Shown: positions 47,840 through 57,920, counted from the first letter of the stretch. The stretch: 64,000 bases of DNA from Pseudopedobacter saltans DSM 12145 (GCF_000190735.1 NC_015177.1:248001-312000); one strand, 5' to 3'. Notes: a model not told the origin generated them from the letters alone. Program-made: numbers and translations.

Positions 47840-48768
47840 CGTTTTACAGAAACTAGGGAATAATAATATATTCCCAATATGATAACCAAAATCCCAATAC
47901 AGCCTAATAAAGAAGGGAATGCTGCGTTTAGAAACAATATCTCTGCAATTAGCGTAATAACTATCTCGATGGATTGGGTCGCTTCTACAGCACCTAAAGC
48001 TTCGGCATTATTACCGGCCATTTCTGTGGCTTTAAAAAATATTACTGTGGCTATAATGGTAGAAAATAATGAAATCAAACCAGACTGTATGATCTGGTTT
48101 TCGGAGGGAAAGCCACTTCTTTCGTAAGCTATTGCTGATATGATAAACCACAAAGGCATGGATCCTAAAGTCATACAGGCTACTCGTTGTATAGGAGAAA
48201 GCTTGGTACTTGAACGCTCTTGATACAATAGTATTTTTCGATTTCCTAAAGGAAAGAATATAGCCGCTAAAATAACCAGAAGTGTCCCCAATATTAAAGA
48301 AGAGGAGCTTTCGCGTTGTATCTCCCCAATTTGGGACAGCAGAACTCCTGATAAGATGATTGTACTTGCATAAAGTGCTTTTTGGGGAATTTTCCTTCGG
48401 TTATCTTTATAAATAAACGGAGATAAAAATAAACCCGCTATTATAGTTGTTTGAAAAGTACCGGCTATTAACCATGCTGGGCTGATAGCTGCGGCAGCTG
48501 TTAAACAAAGATAAAAAAGGCCAAATCCGACAGTGCCCCAGAGCAACCAAGGGCCAGGACTTTTGAAGAAGGAAGAAAAGAGAATTTTTGCTTCTTTATT
48601 GAAAAGTGCTATCAATAGTATAATAGGTAAAGTAATAATATATCTTAAGCTGGCACTCCAAAGAAAATCTCCTCCAGATAAAGCCATACTTTTATTGAAA
48701 ATATACGTTGCACTAAAGAAAAATGCGGAAACCAGTCCAAAAAGTATAGCTTTATTAGTTTGCCCCAT
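47836..48768 (-). CDS. EamA/DMT family transporter (multidrug resistance efflux type)
   Basis: A 310-residue membrane protein with about ten helices, the DMT superfamily layout of two five-helix halves. FGLVSAFFFSATYIFNKSMAL and FQTTIIAGLFLSPFIYKD fit the EmrE-like multidrug efflux (DUF6) group; ATEMAGNNAEALGAVEATQS is near the end of the second half. An upstream in-frame TTG at 48786 would add six residues, but the ATG at 48768 is preferred. The substrate is unknown. It is divergent from the LysE gene. Confidence 0.85.
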   Translation of the reverse strand: MGQTNKAILFGLVSAFFFSATYIFNKSMALSGGDFLWSASLRYIITLPIILLIALFNKEAKILFSSFFKSPGPWLLWGTVGFGLFYLCLTAAAAISPAWLIAGTFQTTIIAGLFLSPFIYKDNRRKIPQKALYASTIILSGVLLSQIGEIQRESSSSLILGTLLVILAAIFFPLGNRKILLYQERSSTKLSPIQRVACMTLGSMPLWFIISAIAYERSGFPSENQIIQSGLISLFSTIIATVIFFKATEMAGNNAEALGAVEATQSIEIVITLIAEILFLNAAFPSLLGCIGILVIILGIYYYSLVSVKR

Positions 48769-48851
48769 ACTTGTACAAAAAAGCAATTTATTTTTTGGTT
48801 TTTTATCATGTCATTTCGAAAAGTTATTATGTGAAAATCACATAAATGATG

Positions 48852-48881
48852 TTGCAAATCCAGAATAGCAACCTATATTTG
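48852..48881 (+). promoter_or_regulatory. promoter of the LysE-family gene
   Basis: TTG at 48852-48854, a 19-base spacer and TATATTTG at 48874-48881 form a complete Bacteroidetes promoter. The ATG is at 48887, five bases after the -7 box, so the mRNA is probably leaderless. Confidence 0.75.
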
Positions 48882-48886
48882 CATCC

Positions 48887-49510
48887 ATGCTTCTTCAGAA
48901 TCTAATTGTAGCTATTGTTGTCAATTTTATAGGATATCTTCCTTTTGGTAATATCAATTTAACAGCCATTCAGATTTCTTCAAACAGGGGCTTAAAACAA
49001 GCATTAACTTTCGTCACAACCTTTGCCATTTTCGAGGCATTTTTTACTTATATTTTATTACAATTTGCTGAGTGGTTTGCTGATAGAAAAGATCTTATTC
49101 ATTGGTTAGACTGGGTGTTGGTTGTCATTTTTTTGATTTTGGGTATGAGCGCATGGCGGTCGGGGGGTAACCAGAATTTTAAAGAAAAGGAAAAATATAG
49201 TAAACGCGATAGTATACGTTTAGGAATCGTATTAGGGATTTTTAACCCAATGCAAATACCTTTTTGGATGATAGGCGGCACTTATTTAATTTCTAACGGA
49301 TGGGTTGTTGCTGATAATTTGGGTTTAGAAGTTTTTGCTGTCGGAGCTGCAATTGGCGCATTTTTAGCGCTTTATCTATTCGCCAGATTTGCTCTTTATA
49401 TTAAAGAAAAATTTTCTTTAAGCAGTAAGGCTATCAACAAAACGGTAGCTGTAATCTTCTTTATATTGATATTCGTTCAACTAGGCAAGATCTATTTCTC
49501 TGCTATGTAG
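48887..49510 (+). CDS. LysE/RhtB family transporter
   Basis: A 207-residue membrane protein with six predicted helices, matching LysE-type amino-acid and metabolite exporters. The first helix region GYLPFGNINLTAIQISSNRGLKQA holds the family G-x-x-x-x-P-N-type motif. Helices 4-6 follow ILGIFNPMQIPFWMIGGTYL. The substrate is unknown. It stands alone with its own strong promoter. Confidence 0.85.
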   Translation: MLLQNLIVAIVVNFIGYLPFGNINLTAIQISSNRGLKQALTFVTTFAIFEAFFTYILLQFAEWFADRKDLIHWLDWVLVVIFLILGMSAWRSGGNQNFKEKEKYSKRDSIRLGIVLGIFNPMQIPFWMIGGTYLISNGWVVADNLGLEVFAVGAAIGAFLALYLFARFALYIKEKFSLSSKAINKTVAVIFFILIFVQLGKIYFSAM

Positions 49511-49580
49511 AAATATTTGATGAGCAAATGCAAATGTTGTAACAATTTAGCTGTATAGTTTTTTGTTGAAAATAAGCCGG

Positions 49581-49627
49581 TACATTTGTAATGTTTAACA
49601 GCGGATATTGCTGTTTTTATTAAACAT
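49581..49627 (+). ncRNA. possible short hairpin transcript
   Basis: A -7-like box TACATTTG (49581-49588) is followed at once by a hairpin with outer arms ATGTTTAA / TTAAACAT (49591-49598; 49620-49627) and inner arms ACAGC / GCTGT with T-run. It could be a tiny transcript ending at its own hairpin. The -33 element is too close (15 bases), so support is weak. Confidence 0.25.
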
Positions 49628-49652
49628 AAAAATCTACATATACACTAACACT

Positions 49653-49684
49653 AAAAAGTTCTTCTATTATAGGAGAACTTTTTT
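49653..49684 (-). terminator. terminator of ribF
   Basis: The arms AAAAAGTTCT (49653-49662) and AGAACTTTTT (from 49674) surround a short loop, just past the ribF stop at 49683. Confidence 0.85.
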
Positions 49685-50675
49685 ATGTGCTGAACTTTTC
49701 TAAAACTGCAATTTTATCGTTAGCAAGTTGATTTTTTAGTTCGTCTAATGAACTGAATTTGATATCGTGACGAATGAAATGCCAGAAAACTAACTTTATT
49801 CTGCTGTGGTATATATCCTCATTGAAGTCGAAAATATTTACTTCAATATTCTGGCTCATCCCGTTTATCGTTGGACGGTGTCCGATATAAGCCATACCCA
49901 GAAATTTATTATTTCCCGAGGTGTTTTCTGTCCCATAAGGATTGATAATTTCCTGATTTTTATTCTTTACAGAGGAATCGACAAAAACTTCTACTGCATA
50001 AATTCCATCGCTGGGAATAAGTTTATATTCTTCTTCAATAAACAGATTAGCCGTAGGGTAGCCTAGAGTCCGGCCTATTTGATCTCCCTTAATAACCTTT
50101 CCATTTAGTTGGAAAGCATGTCCAAGAAATTCATTGGCATGATGAACATCTCCGTTTTTTAAAGCCTCTCTAATTTTAGTAGAAGAAATGGTTATTTCAT
50201 TAATATCCTGCTCGGGAATCTCGGTAACCTGGTATCCATAAGTTTTAGCATAGGTTTGTAATTCAGGTAAACCACCAGAGCGGTCTTTCCCAAATCTATG
50301 GTCGTATCCGATAACAATGCTTTTAGTCCCTATTTTATCAACCAGTATATTTTTTATATATTCTTCAGGAGAAAGATTTGAAAAATCTCTCGTAAAAGGT
50401 GTAATAATTAAATGATCTACTCCCAATTGCTTTAATAGTTCTGCCTTTTCGGGCATAGTTGTGATTAGCTTTAAACTGTGATCTTCGGGGTGTAAGATCA
50501 TTCTTGGATGTGGGAAAAACGTAAGAATAACAGTTTCTCCGTTTATCCTTTTAGCTTCTTCTTTTAATTGGGAGATTATCTTTTGATGTCCAATGTGCAC
50601 ACCGTCAAAGGTGCCAATAGTGACAGTAGCATTTTCTATAGGAATAAATTCATCAATGTGATTGTATATTTTCAT
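49683..50675 (-). CDS. ribF: bifunctional riboflavin kinase / FAD synthetase
   Basis: A 330-residue enzyme converting riboflavin to FMN and FMN to FAD. The N-terminal FAD synthetase has the nucleotidyltransferase motif VTIGTFDGVHIGHQKII and IGYDHRFGKDRSGG. The C-terminal riboflavin kinase contains GRTLGYPTANL. It is slightly longer than usual (about 310); an extra loop lies at about residues 230-250 (KNKNQEIINPYGTENTSG). It is the last gene of the ftsX-DUF3098-uppP-truB-ribF cluster. Confidence 0.96.
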   Translation of the reverse strand: MKIYNHIDEFIPIENATVTIGTFDGVHIGHQKIISQLKEEAKRINGETVILTFFPHPRMILHPEDHSLKLITTMPEKAELLKQLGVDHLIITPFTRDFSNLSPEEYIKNILVDKIGTKSIVIGYDHRFGKDRSGGLPELQTYAKTYGYQVTEIPEQDINEITISSTKIREALKNGDVHHANEFLGHAFQLNGKVIKGDQIGRTLGYPTANLFIEEEYKLIPSDGIYAVEVFVDSSVKNKNQEIINPYGTENTSGNNKFLGMAYIGHRPTINGMSQNIEVNIFDFNEDIYHSRIKLVFWHFIRHDIKFSSLDELKNQLANDKIAVLEKFST

Positions 50676-50686
50676 TCCTCAGGTAA

Positions 50687-51418
50687 TTATTTGAATTCAG
50701 GATCTTGTTTAATTTCCTTAATATGATTTACCAGCTCCATTATTTCGAAAGCATTATCTATGCGGAAATTTCCACTTTTTGTTCTTCTCAATTTAGATAA
50801 ATGAGCACCAATGCCTAATTGTTTTCCAAAATCGTGTGCCAGCGATCTTATATATGTACCTTTTGAACAAACAACCCTGAAATCTACTTCGGGAAGTTCA
50901 ATTCTGGTAATTTCGAATTCTGTGATACTTACTTTTCTGGCAGATACCTTGACTTCTTCGCCGCGCCTGGCTTTTAAATACAAACGTTCTCCGTCTTTTT
51001 TTAAGGCCGAATGGATAGGAGGAAACTGTTCTATATCTCCAATAAAATGTTTTGTGTTTTCTTTTATCTGATTTTCGGAAATGCCTGAAATATCAAAAAA
51101 CTGATCTGGTTCGGTTTCCAGATCGTAAGATGGTGTAGTACTGCCTAAAGTGATAGTTCCGGTATATTCTTTCTCCTCAGCTTGAAAAGAATCGATCTGT
51201 TTGGTGAGTTTTCCTGTACAGATAATCAATAGGCCCGTCGCCAGTGGATCTAAAGTTCCAGCATGGCCAACTTTTAACTTCAAAGGTTTTAAACTATTAC
51301 GCAGTTTTCCTACGATATCGAAGGATGTCCATTTATAAGGTTTGTTTATTAATAAAACTTCCCCTTGTGTAAAGTTAAACGTTGGATAAATTTTGTTTTT
51401 TTCTATTTCTTCGCTCAT
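50687..51418 (-). CDS. truB: tRNA pseudouridine(55) synthase
   Basis: A 243-residue enzyme that makes pseudouridine 55 in the T-loop of tRNAs. The catalytic aspartate is in VGHAGTLDPLATGLL, and the KGTYIRSLAHDFG motif is present. It is the short form lacking a C-terminal PUA domain. Its start overlaps the uppP stop by one base, and ribF follows 11 bases later, a truB-ribF pairing common in bacteria. Confidence 0.96.
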   Translation of the reverse strand: MSEEIEKNKIYPTFNFTQGEVLLINKPYKWTSFDIVGKLRNSLKPLKLKVGHAGTLDPLATGLLIICTGKLTKQIDSFQAEEKEYTGTITLGSTTPSYDLETEPDQFFDISGISENQIKENTKHFIGDIEQFPPIHSALKKDGERLYLKARRGEEVKVSARKVSITEFEITRIELPEVDFRVVCSKGTYIRSLAHDFGKQLGIGAHLSKLRRTKSGNFRIDNAFEIMELVNHIKEIKQDPEFK

Positions 51419-52212
51419 TACATCACCTGCAAATTACTTCCGCTTAATAACAAAGCTAAAATAATTCCTCCCACAATTATTCTGTATATACCAAATGCCT
51501 TAAAACCGTATTTACTTACGAAACCGATAAAGCTTTTTATAGCAATAATAGCTACAATAAAGCCAACTATGTTACCTATAACAAGCAGGTTAATTTCTTG
51601 TCCTGACAGTGTATTTCCATGTTTGAAGAAATCATACAGCTTTTTTGCTGTCGCACCAAACATTGTAGGAACCGCCAAAAAGAAAGAAAATTCCGCGGCA
51701 GCTTTTCTGGTTAGTTTTTGTGCCATCCCACCAATAATGCTTGCGCCAGATCTGGAAACTCCCGGAATCATTGCAATACATTGGTAAAGACCTATTTTAA
51801 AAGCTGTAGGATAGCTTATTTCGTTAGTGTCGTTTACTGTACCTTTATTGAACCATTTGTCTGCATAAAGCAAAATAACCCCGCCGATAAGCAGGGAAAT
51901 AGCTACAGCTAAAGGACTTTCCAGTAACTCGTCTATTTTATCCGAAAACAATAATCCAAAAATAACTGCTGGTAAAAAGGCAACAAATAATTTGAAATAA
52001 AAATCAAAAGACTGGAAAAATCTTTTGAAATAAAGTGCTACTACCGAAAGTATGGTACCCAACTGTATGGCTACCGTGAAAAGTTTTACGAAATTATCAG
52101 ATTGAATGCCCATTAAAGAAGAGGCAATAATCATATGCCCTGTAGAAGACACTGGTAAGAACTCAGTTAATCCCTCAATAATAGCCAAAATGATGGCCTC
52201 AATAGTATTCAT
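51418..52212 (-). CDS. uppP: undecaprenyl-diphosphatase
   Basis: A 264-residue inner-membrane enzyme that recycles the lipid carrier undecaprenyl pyrophosphate for peptidoglycan synthesis. The family motifs are intact: [17 protein letters not shown] near the start and [12 protein letters not shown] later. It overlaps the DUF3098 gene and truB by one base on either side. Confidence 0.97.
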   Translation of the reverse strand: MNTIEAIILAIIEGLTEFLPVSSTGHMIIASSLMGIQSDNFVKLFTVAIQLGTILSVVALYFKRFFQSFDFYFKLFVAFLPAVIFGLLFSDKIDELLESPLAVAISLLIGGVILLYADKWFNKGTVNDTNEISYPTAFKIGLYQCIAMIPGVSRSGASIIGGMAQKLTRKAAAEFSFFLAVPTMFGATAKKLYDFFKHGNTLSGQEINLLVIGNIVGFIVAIIAIKSFIGFVSKYGFKAFGIYRIIVGGIILALLLSGSNLQVM

Positions 52213-52439
52213 TATTTGTTAAAGGAGTTCTTTTTTAAAATAGCATAAAAACCAAGTCCAAATCCTCCGATGACAACTATAGGTGCAAGGATTATTTTTC
52301 TGAAACTGTAGATGTCCGTATCTCCCGACATCAGAGCAAAGCCTACAATAACAATAAGAATACTGATAATTAAAATTTGGTAATTGCTTTTGTCAAAGAC
52401 GAAATTAACCTTGTTTTTATTCTGAGATTGATTAATCAT
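52212..52439 (-). CDS. DUF3098 family membrane protein
   Basis: A 75-residue protein with two helices ([16 protein letters not shown] and [18 protein letters not shown]), and a conserved [11 protein letters not shown] loop between them. DUF3098 is a Bacteroidetes family seen between ftsX and uppP, as here; function is unknown but its operon suggests a cell-envelope or division role. Confidence 0.88.
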   Translation of the reverse strand: MINQSQNKNKVNFVFDKSNYQILIISILIVIVGFALMSGDTDIYSFRKIILAPIVVIGGFGLGFYAILKKNSFNK

Positions 52440-52443
52440 GTTT

Positions 52444-53322
52444 TTATCTGTATAAATCGTAAACTTTTAATTTTAAGTATTTAGTAACTGCGAAATAAGT
52501 ACTTAGACATGAAATTAGAATACCTACACCAATTACTAAAATGAAAACAAGTCCAAATTCGAAGTAATTTCTAAGAATTACCAGTTCAGGAATTTGTTGT
52601 TGAGCGAGATATAGGGTTAAGATTAAAAGGATAATTGCTATTAATCCCGCTATTAATCCGTGTAAAACACCATATAAAATGAAAGGTCTGCGAATGAAAC
52701 CTTTAGTAGCACCAACCAACTGCATACTCTTGATTAAAAAACGTTGTGAGTATATAGCCAATCGAATGGTATTATTTATTAATCCAACAGCAATGATTAA
52801 AAGCACTGCGCCAAATCCAAAAATCACTAAAGAGATGGTCCTTATATTTTGGTTAATCATGTCAACCAACGATTTTTGATAGCGAACTTCGTTAATTAAA
52901 GGGTTGCTTTGTAATTTTTGACTCAGTATAGCAATACTTTCGTTATTTGCGTAATCGGCTTTCAGATAAACATCGATAGAAGATAACAAAGGGTTGAAAC
53001 CTAAAAATTTAATGAAATCTTCACCCAAATCCTGAGTTAGATTTCGGGCAGCAAGTTCTTTACTGATATACTGAGTTGATTTCACGTACTCATTACTTTC
53101 GATTTGTTTTTGCAAAGCCAAAATGTCTACTTCATTGGTACCCTCATTTATAATTACGTTAAGTACGATATTTTCTTTAACATAATTAGAGAGATTTCTT
53201 CCGTGTACAATGATTAAACCCAATAGCCCTACCATAAGTAATACAAGAGAGATGCTGATTACAGTAGAAACGTATATGGTTTTTGTTTTTTTTGAAGCCC
53301 TGCTATCTTCGAATTCTTCCAT
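52444..53322 (-). CDS. ftsX: cell division protein FtsX
   Basis: A 292-residue permease-like subunit of the FtsEX complex, which controls peptidoglycan hydrolases at division. It has an N-terminal cytoplasmic tail, a first helix (VISISLVLLMVGLLGLIIVHG), a periplasmic domain (NVIINEGTNEVDILALQKQIE), and three C-terminal helices. The ATG at 53322 gives the family start MEEFEDSRASKK; the longer frame from 53382 adds 20 residues without support. FtsE is not adjacent. Confidence 0.92.
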   Translation of the reverse strand: MEEFEDSRASKKTKTIYVSTVISISLVLLMVGLLGLIIVHGRNLSNYVKENIVLNVIINEGTNEVDILALQKQIESNEYVKSTQYISKELAARNLTQDLGEDFIKFLGFNPLLSSIDVYLKADYANNESIAILSQKLQSNPLINEVRYQKSLVDMINQNIRTISLVIFGFGAVLLIIAVGLINNTIRLAIYSQRFLIKSMQLVGATKGFIRRPFILYGVLHGLIAGLIAIILLILTLYLAQQQIPELVILRNYFEFGLVFILVIGVGILISCLSTYFAVTKYLKLKVYDLYR

Positions 53323-53444
53323 AGTTGTTCGATTATCTTGCGAAAATAATAAACCTGAATCTAAAATGCACATTATTAACAAGCATTTAACGAATTAAAT
53401 ATAGAATTATCATTCGAGATTTATTTTTTACCTGATTGTATTAC

Positions 53445-53468
53445 AAAATACCTAGTTCTAGGTATTTT
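53445..53468. promoter_or_regulatory. 11-bp perfect inverted repeat upstream of a lipoprotein gene
   Basis: The arms AAAATACCTAG (53445-53455) and CTAGGTATTTT (53458-53468) are separated by TT, 60 bases before the lipoprotein ATG. Looks like an operator. A CCTAGGTA word recurs at 54127-54134, within the region upstream of the related second lipoprotein. Confidence 0.5.
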
Positions 53469-53527
53469 ATATCAACTAATAATGTTGGTTTTTTGCATCA
53501 ACAATAATTTTTTAAAAATCTATAGTT

Positions 53528-53956
53528 ATGAAAAGATCAATTTTTACACTAATGTCAATTTTTACACTATTGGTGATGTTTAATGCTTGTAAAAAAGACG
53601 ATGACAAAAACACTAATGGAATAGAAGGAACATGGAAGTCCACAAAATCTGTTTATTATTCAAAATTGAACGGAGTTAAAGAAGGAAAAGATGAGGTAGA
53701 CCTTCATGATAATGAAAACTATAATATATTGACATTAAAGGAGGGAAAATATACTGTAAAGGAGTATTATGAAGGAAAAATGGAAGATGAAGATAATGGT
53801 ACATATACTTACTCTAACGGTAAATTGATTGTTGATGGTGAAGCTACATTAACCGTTACTATCAGTGGAAATACATTAGTTTTAGTGAGCGAAAACCCTG
53901 ATTCTGAAAACGAAAAAAGAGTATATGGTAGTGAGGAGCATTATATAAGAAACTAA
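53528..53956 (+). CDS. small lipocalin-like lipoprotein
   Basis: A 142-residue lipoprotein: signal peptide (MKRSIFTLMSIFTLLVMFNA) with lipobox ending at C21, then CKKDDDKN, a typical acidic linker that targets Bacteroidetes lipoproteins to the outer membrane. The rest has short beta strands (GTWKSTKSVYYSKLNG; GTYTYSNGKLIVDG; LTVTISGNTLVLVS), the pattern of small lipocalin-like domains. Function is unknown. A second, related lipoprotein lies 500 bases downstream. Confidence 0.8.
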   Translation: MKRSIFTLMSIFTLLVMFNACKKDDDKNTNGIEGTWKSTKSVYYSKLNGVKEGKDEVDLHDNENYNILTLKEGKYTVKEYYEGKMEDEDNGTYTYSNGKLIVDGEATLTVTISGNTLVLVSENPDSENEKRVYGSEEHYIRN

Positions 53957-53980
53957 GATTATCTAATTGCAATCGACGAA

Positions 53981-54023
53981 TTAATTAAGAAAGGCGTTCT
54001 ATATTGAACGCTTTTTTAATTAA
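53981..54023 (+). terminator. terminator after the first lipoprotein gene
   Basis: The arms TTAATTAAGAAAGGCGTTC (53981-53999) and the near-complement GAACGCTTTTTTAATTAA (54006-54023) form a long hairpin containing a T-run. Confidence 0.85.
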
Positions 54024-54403
54024 GAGAGAAAGTACATGGTTTTGGTGGTTTATTATCCGTATTTTATACACTAAGCTACCGTCTTGTTCAGCTCTCATAT
54101 TCATACATATTCAAGACATCTCACTCCCTAGGTAATACTTTTTATATAAGAATAACCTTTAAAGGCTTAATACAGCATTAAATAAGGTTTTAATTGGTTT
54201 AATTGAACTGATTTTATGTGTTTTTCGTTTCAGTATGAAATAACCTCTATTGCTTGAATATACAATAAGGTTAAAGAAAAACAGGCGCGATTTGATTCGG
54301 AGTAACTGCAGAAGATATAAGAGTAAGTAAATAATGTGATTTAAGAAAAGTGTCTTATCACTGATTTTTTTGTCATGTTCAATCCATAGGTTGGATTAAG
54401 CTA
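54024..54403. other. gene-free stretch with a dispersed repeat
   Basis: About 380 bases with no credible gene. At 54299-54312 the 14-mer GGAGTAACTGCAGA repeats the sequence at 10184-10197. A CCTAGGTA word lies at 54127-54134. The region is very AT-rich and may hold a decayed gene. Confidence 0.5.
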
Positions 54404-54434
54404 TTGTAAATAGCTAATTGTAATTTTACTTTTG
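54404..54434 (+). promoter_or_regulatory. promoter of the second lipoprotein gene
   Basis: TTG at 54404-54406 and TACTTTTG at 54427-54434 are spaced by 20 bases. An inverted repeat AGCTATT-GTA-AATAGCT (54399-54415) overlaps the -33 element and may be an operator. AAGGAG lies 5 bases before the ATG. Confidence 0.7.
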
Positions 54435-54455
54435 ATTATAAAATATAAGGAGAAT

Positions 54456-54908
54456 ATGAGAAAATTCTTTTCGGTATTGATATTGTATATGTCAATCACT
54501 ACAGGTTTTGTTGGTTGTAAAAAAGATGATAGCGGAGATAAATTAAGGCAGATAAAGAATAACCTGTTAGGGGAATGGTTTGCTGTAAGTCGAAAGATTT
54601 ATCTTGTTGAAAATGGAGAAAAAGTACTTCATCAAACTTATTTTATTGATGGTGGGTTCGAGTTTTTTGGTAATGGCGATTTTAGACATTTTTTCGATGA
54701 CGAAAATATATACGAAGGTGATTTTGATGTTTTAGAAGATGGAAAGTTACTAAAGATACATTTGAAATCTGGAGATAATAAAGGAGATACATATTCTTAT
54801 AAAATATTAACAGCAGATAAAGAGAATTTGATACTTCAATTTGGAAATGAAGAGAAAGGGGATGATATAATAGGCACTCTTAATTTTGTTAGAAACAAAA
54901 ATAAATAA
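54456..54908 (+). CDS. second small lipocalin-like lipoprotein
   Basis: A 150-residue lipoprotein with signal peptide MRKFFSVLILYMSITTGFVG and lipobox ending in C21, followed by CKKDDSGDK, very like the linker of the gene at 53528. Beta strands follow (LGEWFAVSRKIYLVENG; GGFEFFGNGDFRHFFDD; SYKILTADKENLILQFG). The ATG at 54456 is preferred over an in-frame TTG at 54432 because of the AAGGAG before it and the signal peptide it gives. Function is unknown. Confidence 0.8.
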   Translation: MRKFFSVLILYMSITTGFVGCKKDDSGDKLRQIKNNLLGEWFAVSRKIYLVENGEKVLHQTYFIDGGFEFFGNGDFRHFFDDENIYEGDFDVLEDGKLLKIHLKSGDNKGDTYSYKILTADKENLILQFGNEEKGDDIIGTLNFVRNKNK

Positions 54909-54969
54909 AAAACTATAAGGGTTGTATATTCTCTCTCAGGCAATAACAATTTAATGAATGCTTCAAGAT

Positions 54970-55003
54970 AGCCGTTCTAAAAAATGATGGAATGGCTTTT
55001 TAT
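54970..55003 (+). terminator. terminator after the second lipoprotein gene
   Basis: The arms AGCCGTTC (54970-54977) and GAATGGCT (54990-54997) pair with one G-T wobble and are followed by a T-run. Confidence 0.75.
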
Positions 55004-55107
55004 TTAAGTACTTTTCTAACGGAAAAGAAGTGCTCTTCATATTAATTTTTTATTTTCGCCTTTTATACGAAAAATGAATATAATATCTTTTATATCTAAA
55101 GGCGCAT

Positions 55108-57891
55108 ATGGATTATCAATTTAAAAATATAGAAAAAAAGTGGCAGAAGTTCTGGGCCGATAATGAAACCTACAAAGTAGAAGTCGACAATTCAAAACCA
55201 AAATATTATGTTTTGGATATGTTTCCTTATCCATCTGGTGCGGGGTTACACGTAGGGCATCCACTCGGTTACATTGCATCTGATATTTTTTCCAGATATA
55301 AAAGATTGAAAGGATTCAATGTATTGCATCCCATGGGATATGATTCATTTGGTTTACCTGCTGAGCAATATGCAATCCAAACAGGGCAACATCCAGCTAT
55401 TACGACGGGAACAAATATCAATCGTTACCGGGAACAATTAGATAATCTTGGTTTTTCCTTCGATTGGAGTAAAGAAGTACGTACAAGTTCGCCAGATTAC
55501 TATAAATGGACCCAATGGATTTTTATGCAATTGTTCAATTCATGGTATAATATAGAAACGGACAAAGCAGAACATATCTCGACATTGGTTCATAAGTTTC
55601 AAACCGAAGGAACAGTAGCAGTAAAAGCCGTTTGTGATAGCGATACGAGAAAAATGCTTCCTTCTGATTGGACTTCGTTAACAGAAGACGAAAAGCAGGA
55701 AGAATTATTAAAATACCGTTTGGCTTTCTTAAAGGAGAGTACTGTAAACTGGTGCGCTGCCTTGGGTACGGTATTAGCCAACGACGAGGTTATCGGTGGT
55801 TTTTCTGAGCGTGGTGGGCATCCGGTAGAGCAGAAGAAAATGATGCAATGGAGTATGCGTATTACCGCTTATGCTGAAAGACTGCTTAAGGGGTTAGATC
55901 AGATTGACTGGCCAGAACCATTGAAAGAAATTCAGCGCAATTGGATTGGCAAAAGTGTCGGTGCAATGGTAGATTTCCAATTAGCAGATGCTGATTATAA
56001 AATTCAGGTTTTCACGACTCGTGTGGATACCATTTATGGTGTAAGCTTTTTGGTGATCGCACCAGAACATGAGCTGGTCTCTCAAATTACAACCGAAGAA
56101 CAAAAAACAGAAATAGAGCAATATATTCAACAAACCAAGAAAAAATCTGAACTGGATAGAATGGCCGATACAAAAACTGTATCGGGTGCTTTTACAGGTG
56201 CATATGCTATCAATCCATTAAATGGGGAAAAGGTTCCGGTTTGGATTGCGGATTATGTTTTAGCTGGATATGGAACAGGGGCCGTTATGGCGGTTCCGTC
56301 TGGAGATCAAAGAGATTATTTGTTTGCAAGTCATTTTAATTTGCCAATTATCCAGATTTTAGATACTCAGGTATTGGATGGCCAGGCAGATCCTACTAAA
56401 GAGGGACAATATATTAATTCGGGTATTATCAATGGACTGGGATATAAAGAGGCTACAGCTAAATTAATTTCCTTTTTGGAAGAAAAGGAGCAGGGTTATG
56501 CAAAGGTGAATTACCGCATGCGTGATGCCATTTTTGGACGTCAGCGTTATTGGGGAGAGCCGGTTCCAGTATATTTTAAAAATGGTTTGCCTTATTTAAT
56601 TGACGAAAGCGAATTGCCTTTGTTATTACCAGAGGTAGATAAATATTTACCAACCGAAACGGGAGAACCTCCACTAGGAAGAGCAAAAGATTGGAAATAC
56701 AAAGGCGAGTATGAATACGAGTTAAGTACTATGCCAGGTTGGGCAGGAAGCAGTTGGTATTGGTACAGATATATGGATGCACATAACGACAAAGAATTTG
56801 CTTCTGAAAAAGCAATTGAATATTGGAAAGACGTGGATTTATATATCGGAGGTTCGGAACATGCGACCGGACACTTGTTGTACAGCCGTTTCTGGAATAA
56901 GTTTTTGAAAGATCTGGGTTTTGCAAAAGAAGAAGAACCTTTCAAAAAGTTAATCAATCAGGGGATGATTCAGGGGCGTTCTAATTTCGTTTATAGGATA
57001 ATGAGCGAAGACGGAAGAGGAACAAATACTTATGTATCCAATGGCTTGAAAAATAATTATCAAACTACTGCTTTACATGTTGATGTTAATATCGTTGAAA
57101 ATGATATTTTGAATTTAGATAAATTCAGAAACTGGAGAGAGGAATTTAAAGATGCAGAGTTTGTACTGGAAGAAGGAAAATATATCTGCGGAGTAGAAGT
57201 AGAGAAAATGTCCAAATCTAAATTCAATGTTGTAAATCCCGATGACTTAATTGAAAGATATGGAGCAGATACTTTAAGAATGTACGAAATGTTCCTTGGA
57301 CCTTTAGAACAAAGCAAACCATGGAATACCAACGGTATCGAAGGAGTATTTAAATTCTTGAGAAAATTCTGGAAACTCTTCCATAATGATGCTTTTGAAT
57401 TTGTAGTTTCCAATGATGAGCCTACAAAGCAAGAACTTAAATCTTTGCATAAGTTAATCAAGAAAGTTGAAGATGATGTAGAACGTTTTTCATTCAATAC
57501 ATCAGTGTCAAGCTTTATGATTACTGTAAATGAGCTTACAGATTTAAAATGTAATAAGAGAGCGATTTTACAGGAGATGGTAATCTTGCTTTCTTCGTAT
57601 GCACCGCATATTACCGAAGAACTTTGGACATTATTAGGAAATACAGAAGGTACTTTATCAAAAGCCCGTTTTCCTAAATTTAATGCGGAATATCTGGTAG
57701 AAAGTGAATTTAATTATCCTATTTCTATCAATGGAAAGACCAAAACCAATCTAAGCTTTGGTTTAGATTTAGATAACGTAGAAATAGAGAAGCTGGTTCT
57801 TGCAAATGAACAGGTACAGAAATACCTAGACGGTAAAACACCGAAAAAGATAATTATTGTAAAAGGAAGAATTATCAATATAGTGGCATAA
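55108..57891 (+). CDS. leuS: leucyl-tRNA synthetase
   Basis: A 927-residue class I synthetase that charges tRNA-Leu. The HIGH motif is [14 protein letters not shown] (near residue 45) and the KMSKS motif is [16 protein letters not shown]. The CP1 editing domain ([32 protein letters not shown]) is present. It is longer than E. coli LeuRS (860), with an extra segment around residues 140-170 and another before KMSKS, as in other Bacteroidetes. A terminator follows directly. Confidence 0.97.
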   Translation: MDYQFKNIEKKWQKFWADNETYKVEVDNSKPKYYVLDMFPYPSGAGLHVGHPLGYIASDIFSRYKRLKGFNVLHPMGYDSFGLPAEQYAIQTGQHPAITTGTNINRYREQLDNLGFSFDWSKEVRTSSPDYYKWTQWIFMQLFNSWYNIETDKAEHISTLVHKFQTEGTVAVKAVCDSDTRKMLPSDWTSLTEDEKQEELLKYRLAFLKESTVNWCAALGTVLANDEVIGGFSERGGHPVEQKKMMQWSMRITAYAERLLKGLDQIDWPEPLKEIQRNWIGKSVGAMVDFQLADADYKIQVFTTRVDTIYGVSFLVIAPEHELVSQITTEEQKTEIEQYIQQTKKKSELDRMADTKTVSGAFTGAYAINPLNGEKVPVWIADYVLAGYGTGAVMAVPSGDQRDYLFASHFNLPIIQILDTQVLDGQADPTKEGQYINSGIINGLGYKEATAKLISFLEEKEQGYAKVNYRMRDAIFGRQRYWGEPVPVYFKNGLPYLIDESELPLLLPEVDKYLPTETGEPPLGRAKDWKYKGEYEYELSTMPGWAGSSWYWYRYMDAHNDKEFASEKAIEYWKDVDLYIGGSEHATGHLLYSRFWNKFLKDLGFAKEEEPFKKLINQGMIQGRSNFVYRIMSEDGRGTNTYVSNGLKNNYQTTALHVDVNIVENDILNLDKFRNWREEFKDAEFVLEEGKYICGVEVEKMSKSKFNVVNPDDLIERYGADTLRMYEMFLGPLEQSKPWNTNGIEGVFKFLRKFWKLFHNDAFEFVVSNDEPTKQELKSLHKLIKKVEDDVERFSFNTSVSSFMITVNELTDLKCNKRAILQEMVILLSSYAPHITEELWTLLGNTEGTLSKARFPKFNAEYLVESEFNYPISINGKTKTNLSFGLDLDNVEIEKLVLANEQVQKYLDGKTPKKIIIVKGRIINIVA

Positions 57892-57894
57892 GGG

Positions 57895-57920
57895 AAGGCG
57901 GTTTTAACCGCCTTTTTCTT
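57895..57920 (+). terminator. terminator of leuS
   Basis: The 20-base palindrome with arms AAGGCGGTT (57895-57903) and AACCGCCTT (57906-57914) is followed by TTTCTTT. Confidence 0.9.

Noticed and set aside
53323-53382. Longer ftsX start
   Set aside because: The extra 20 residues do not resemble the family start, while MEEFEDS at 53322 does.
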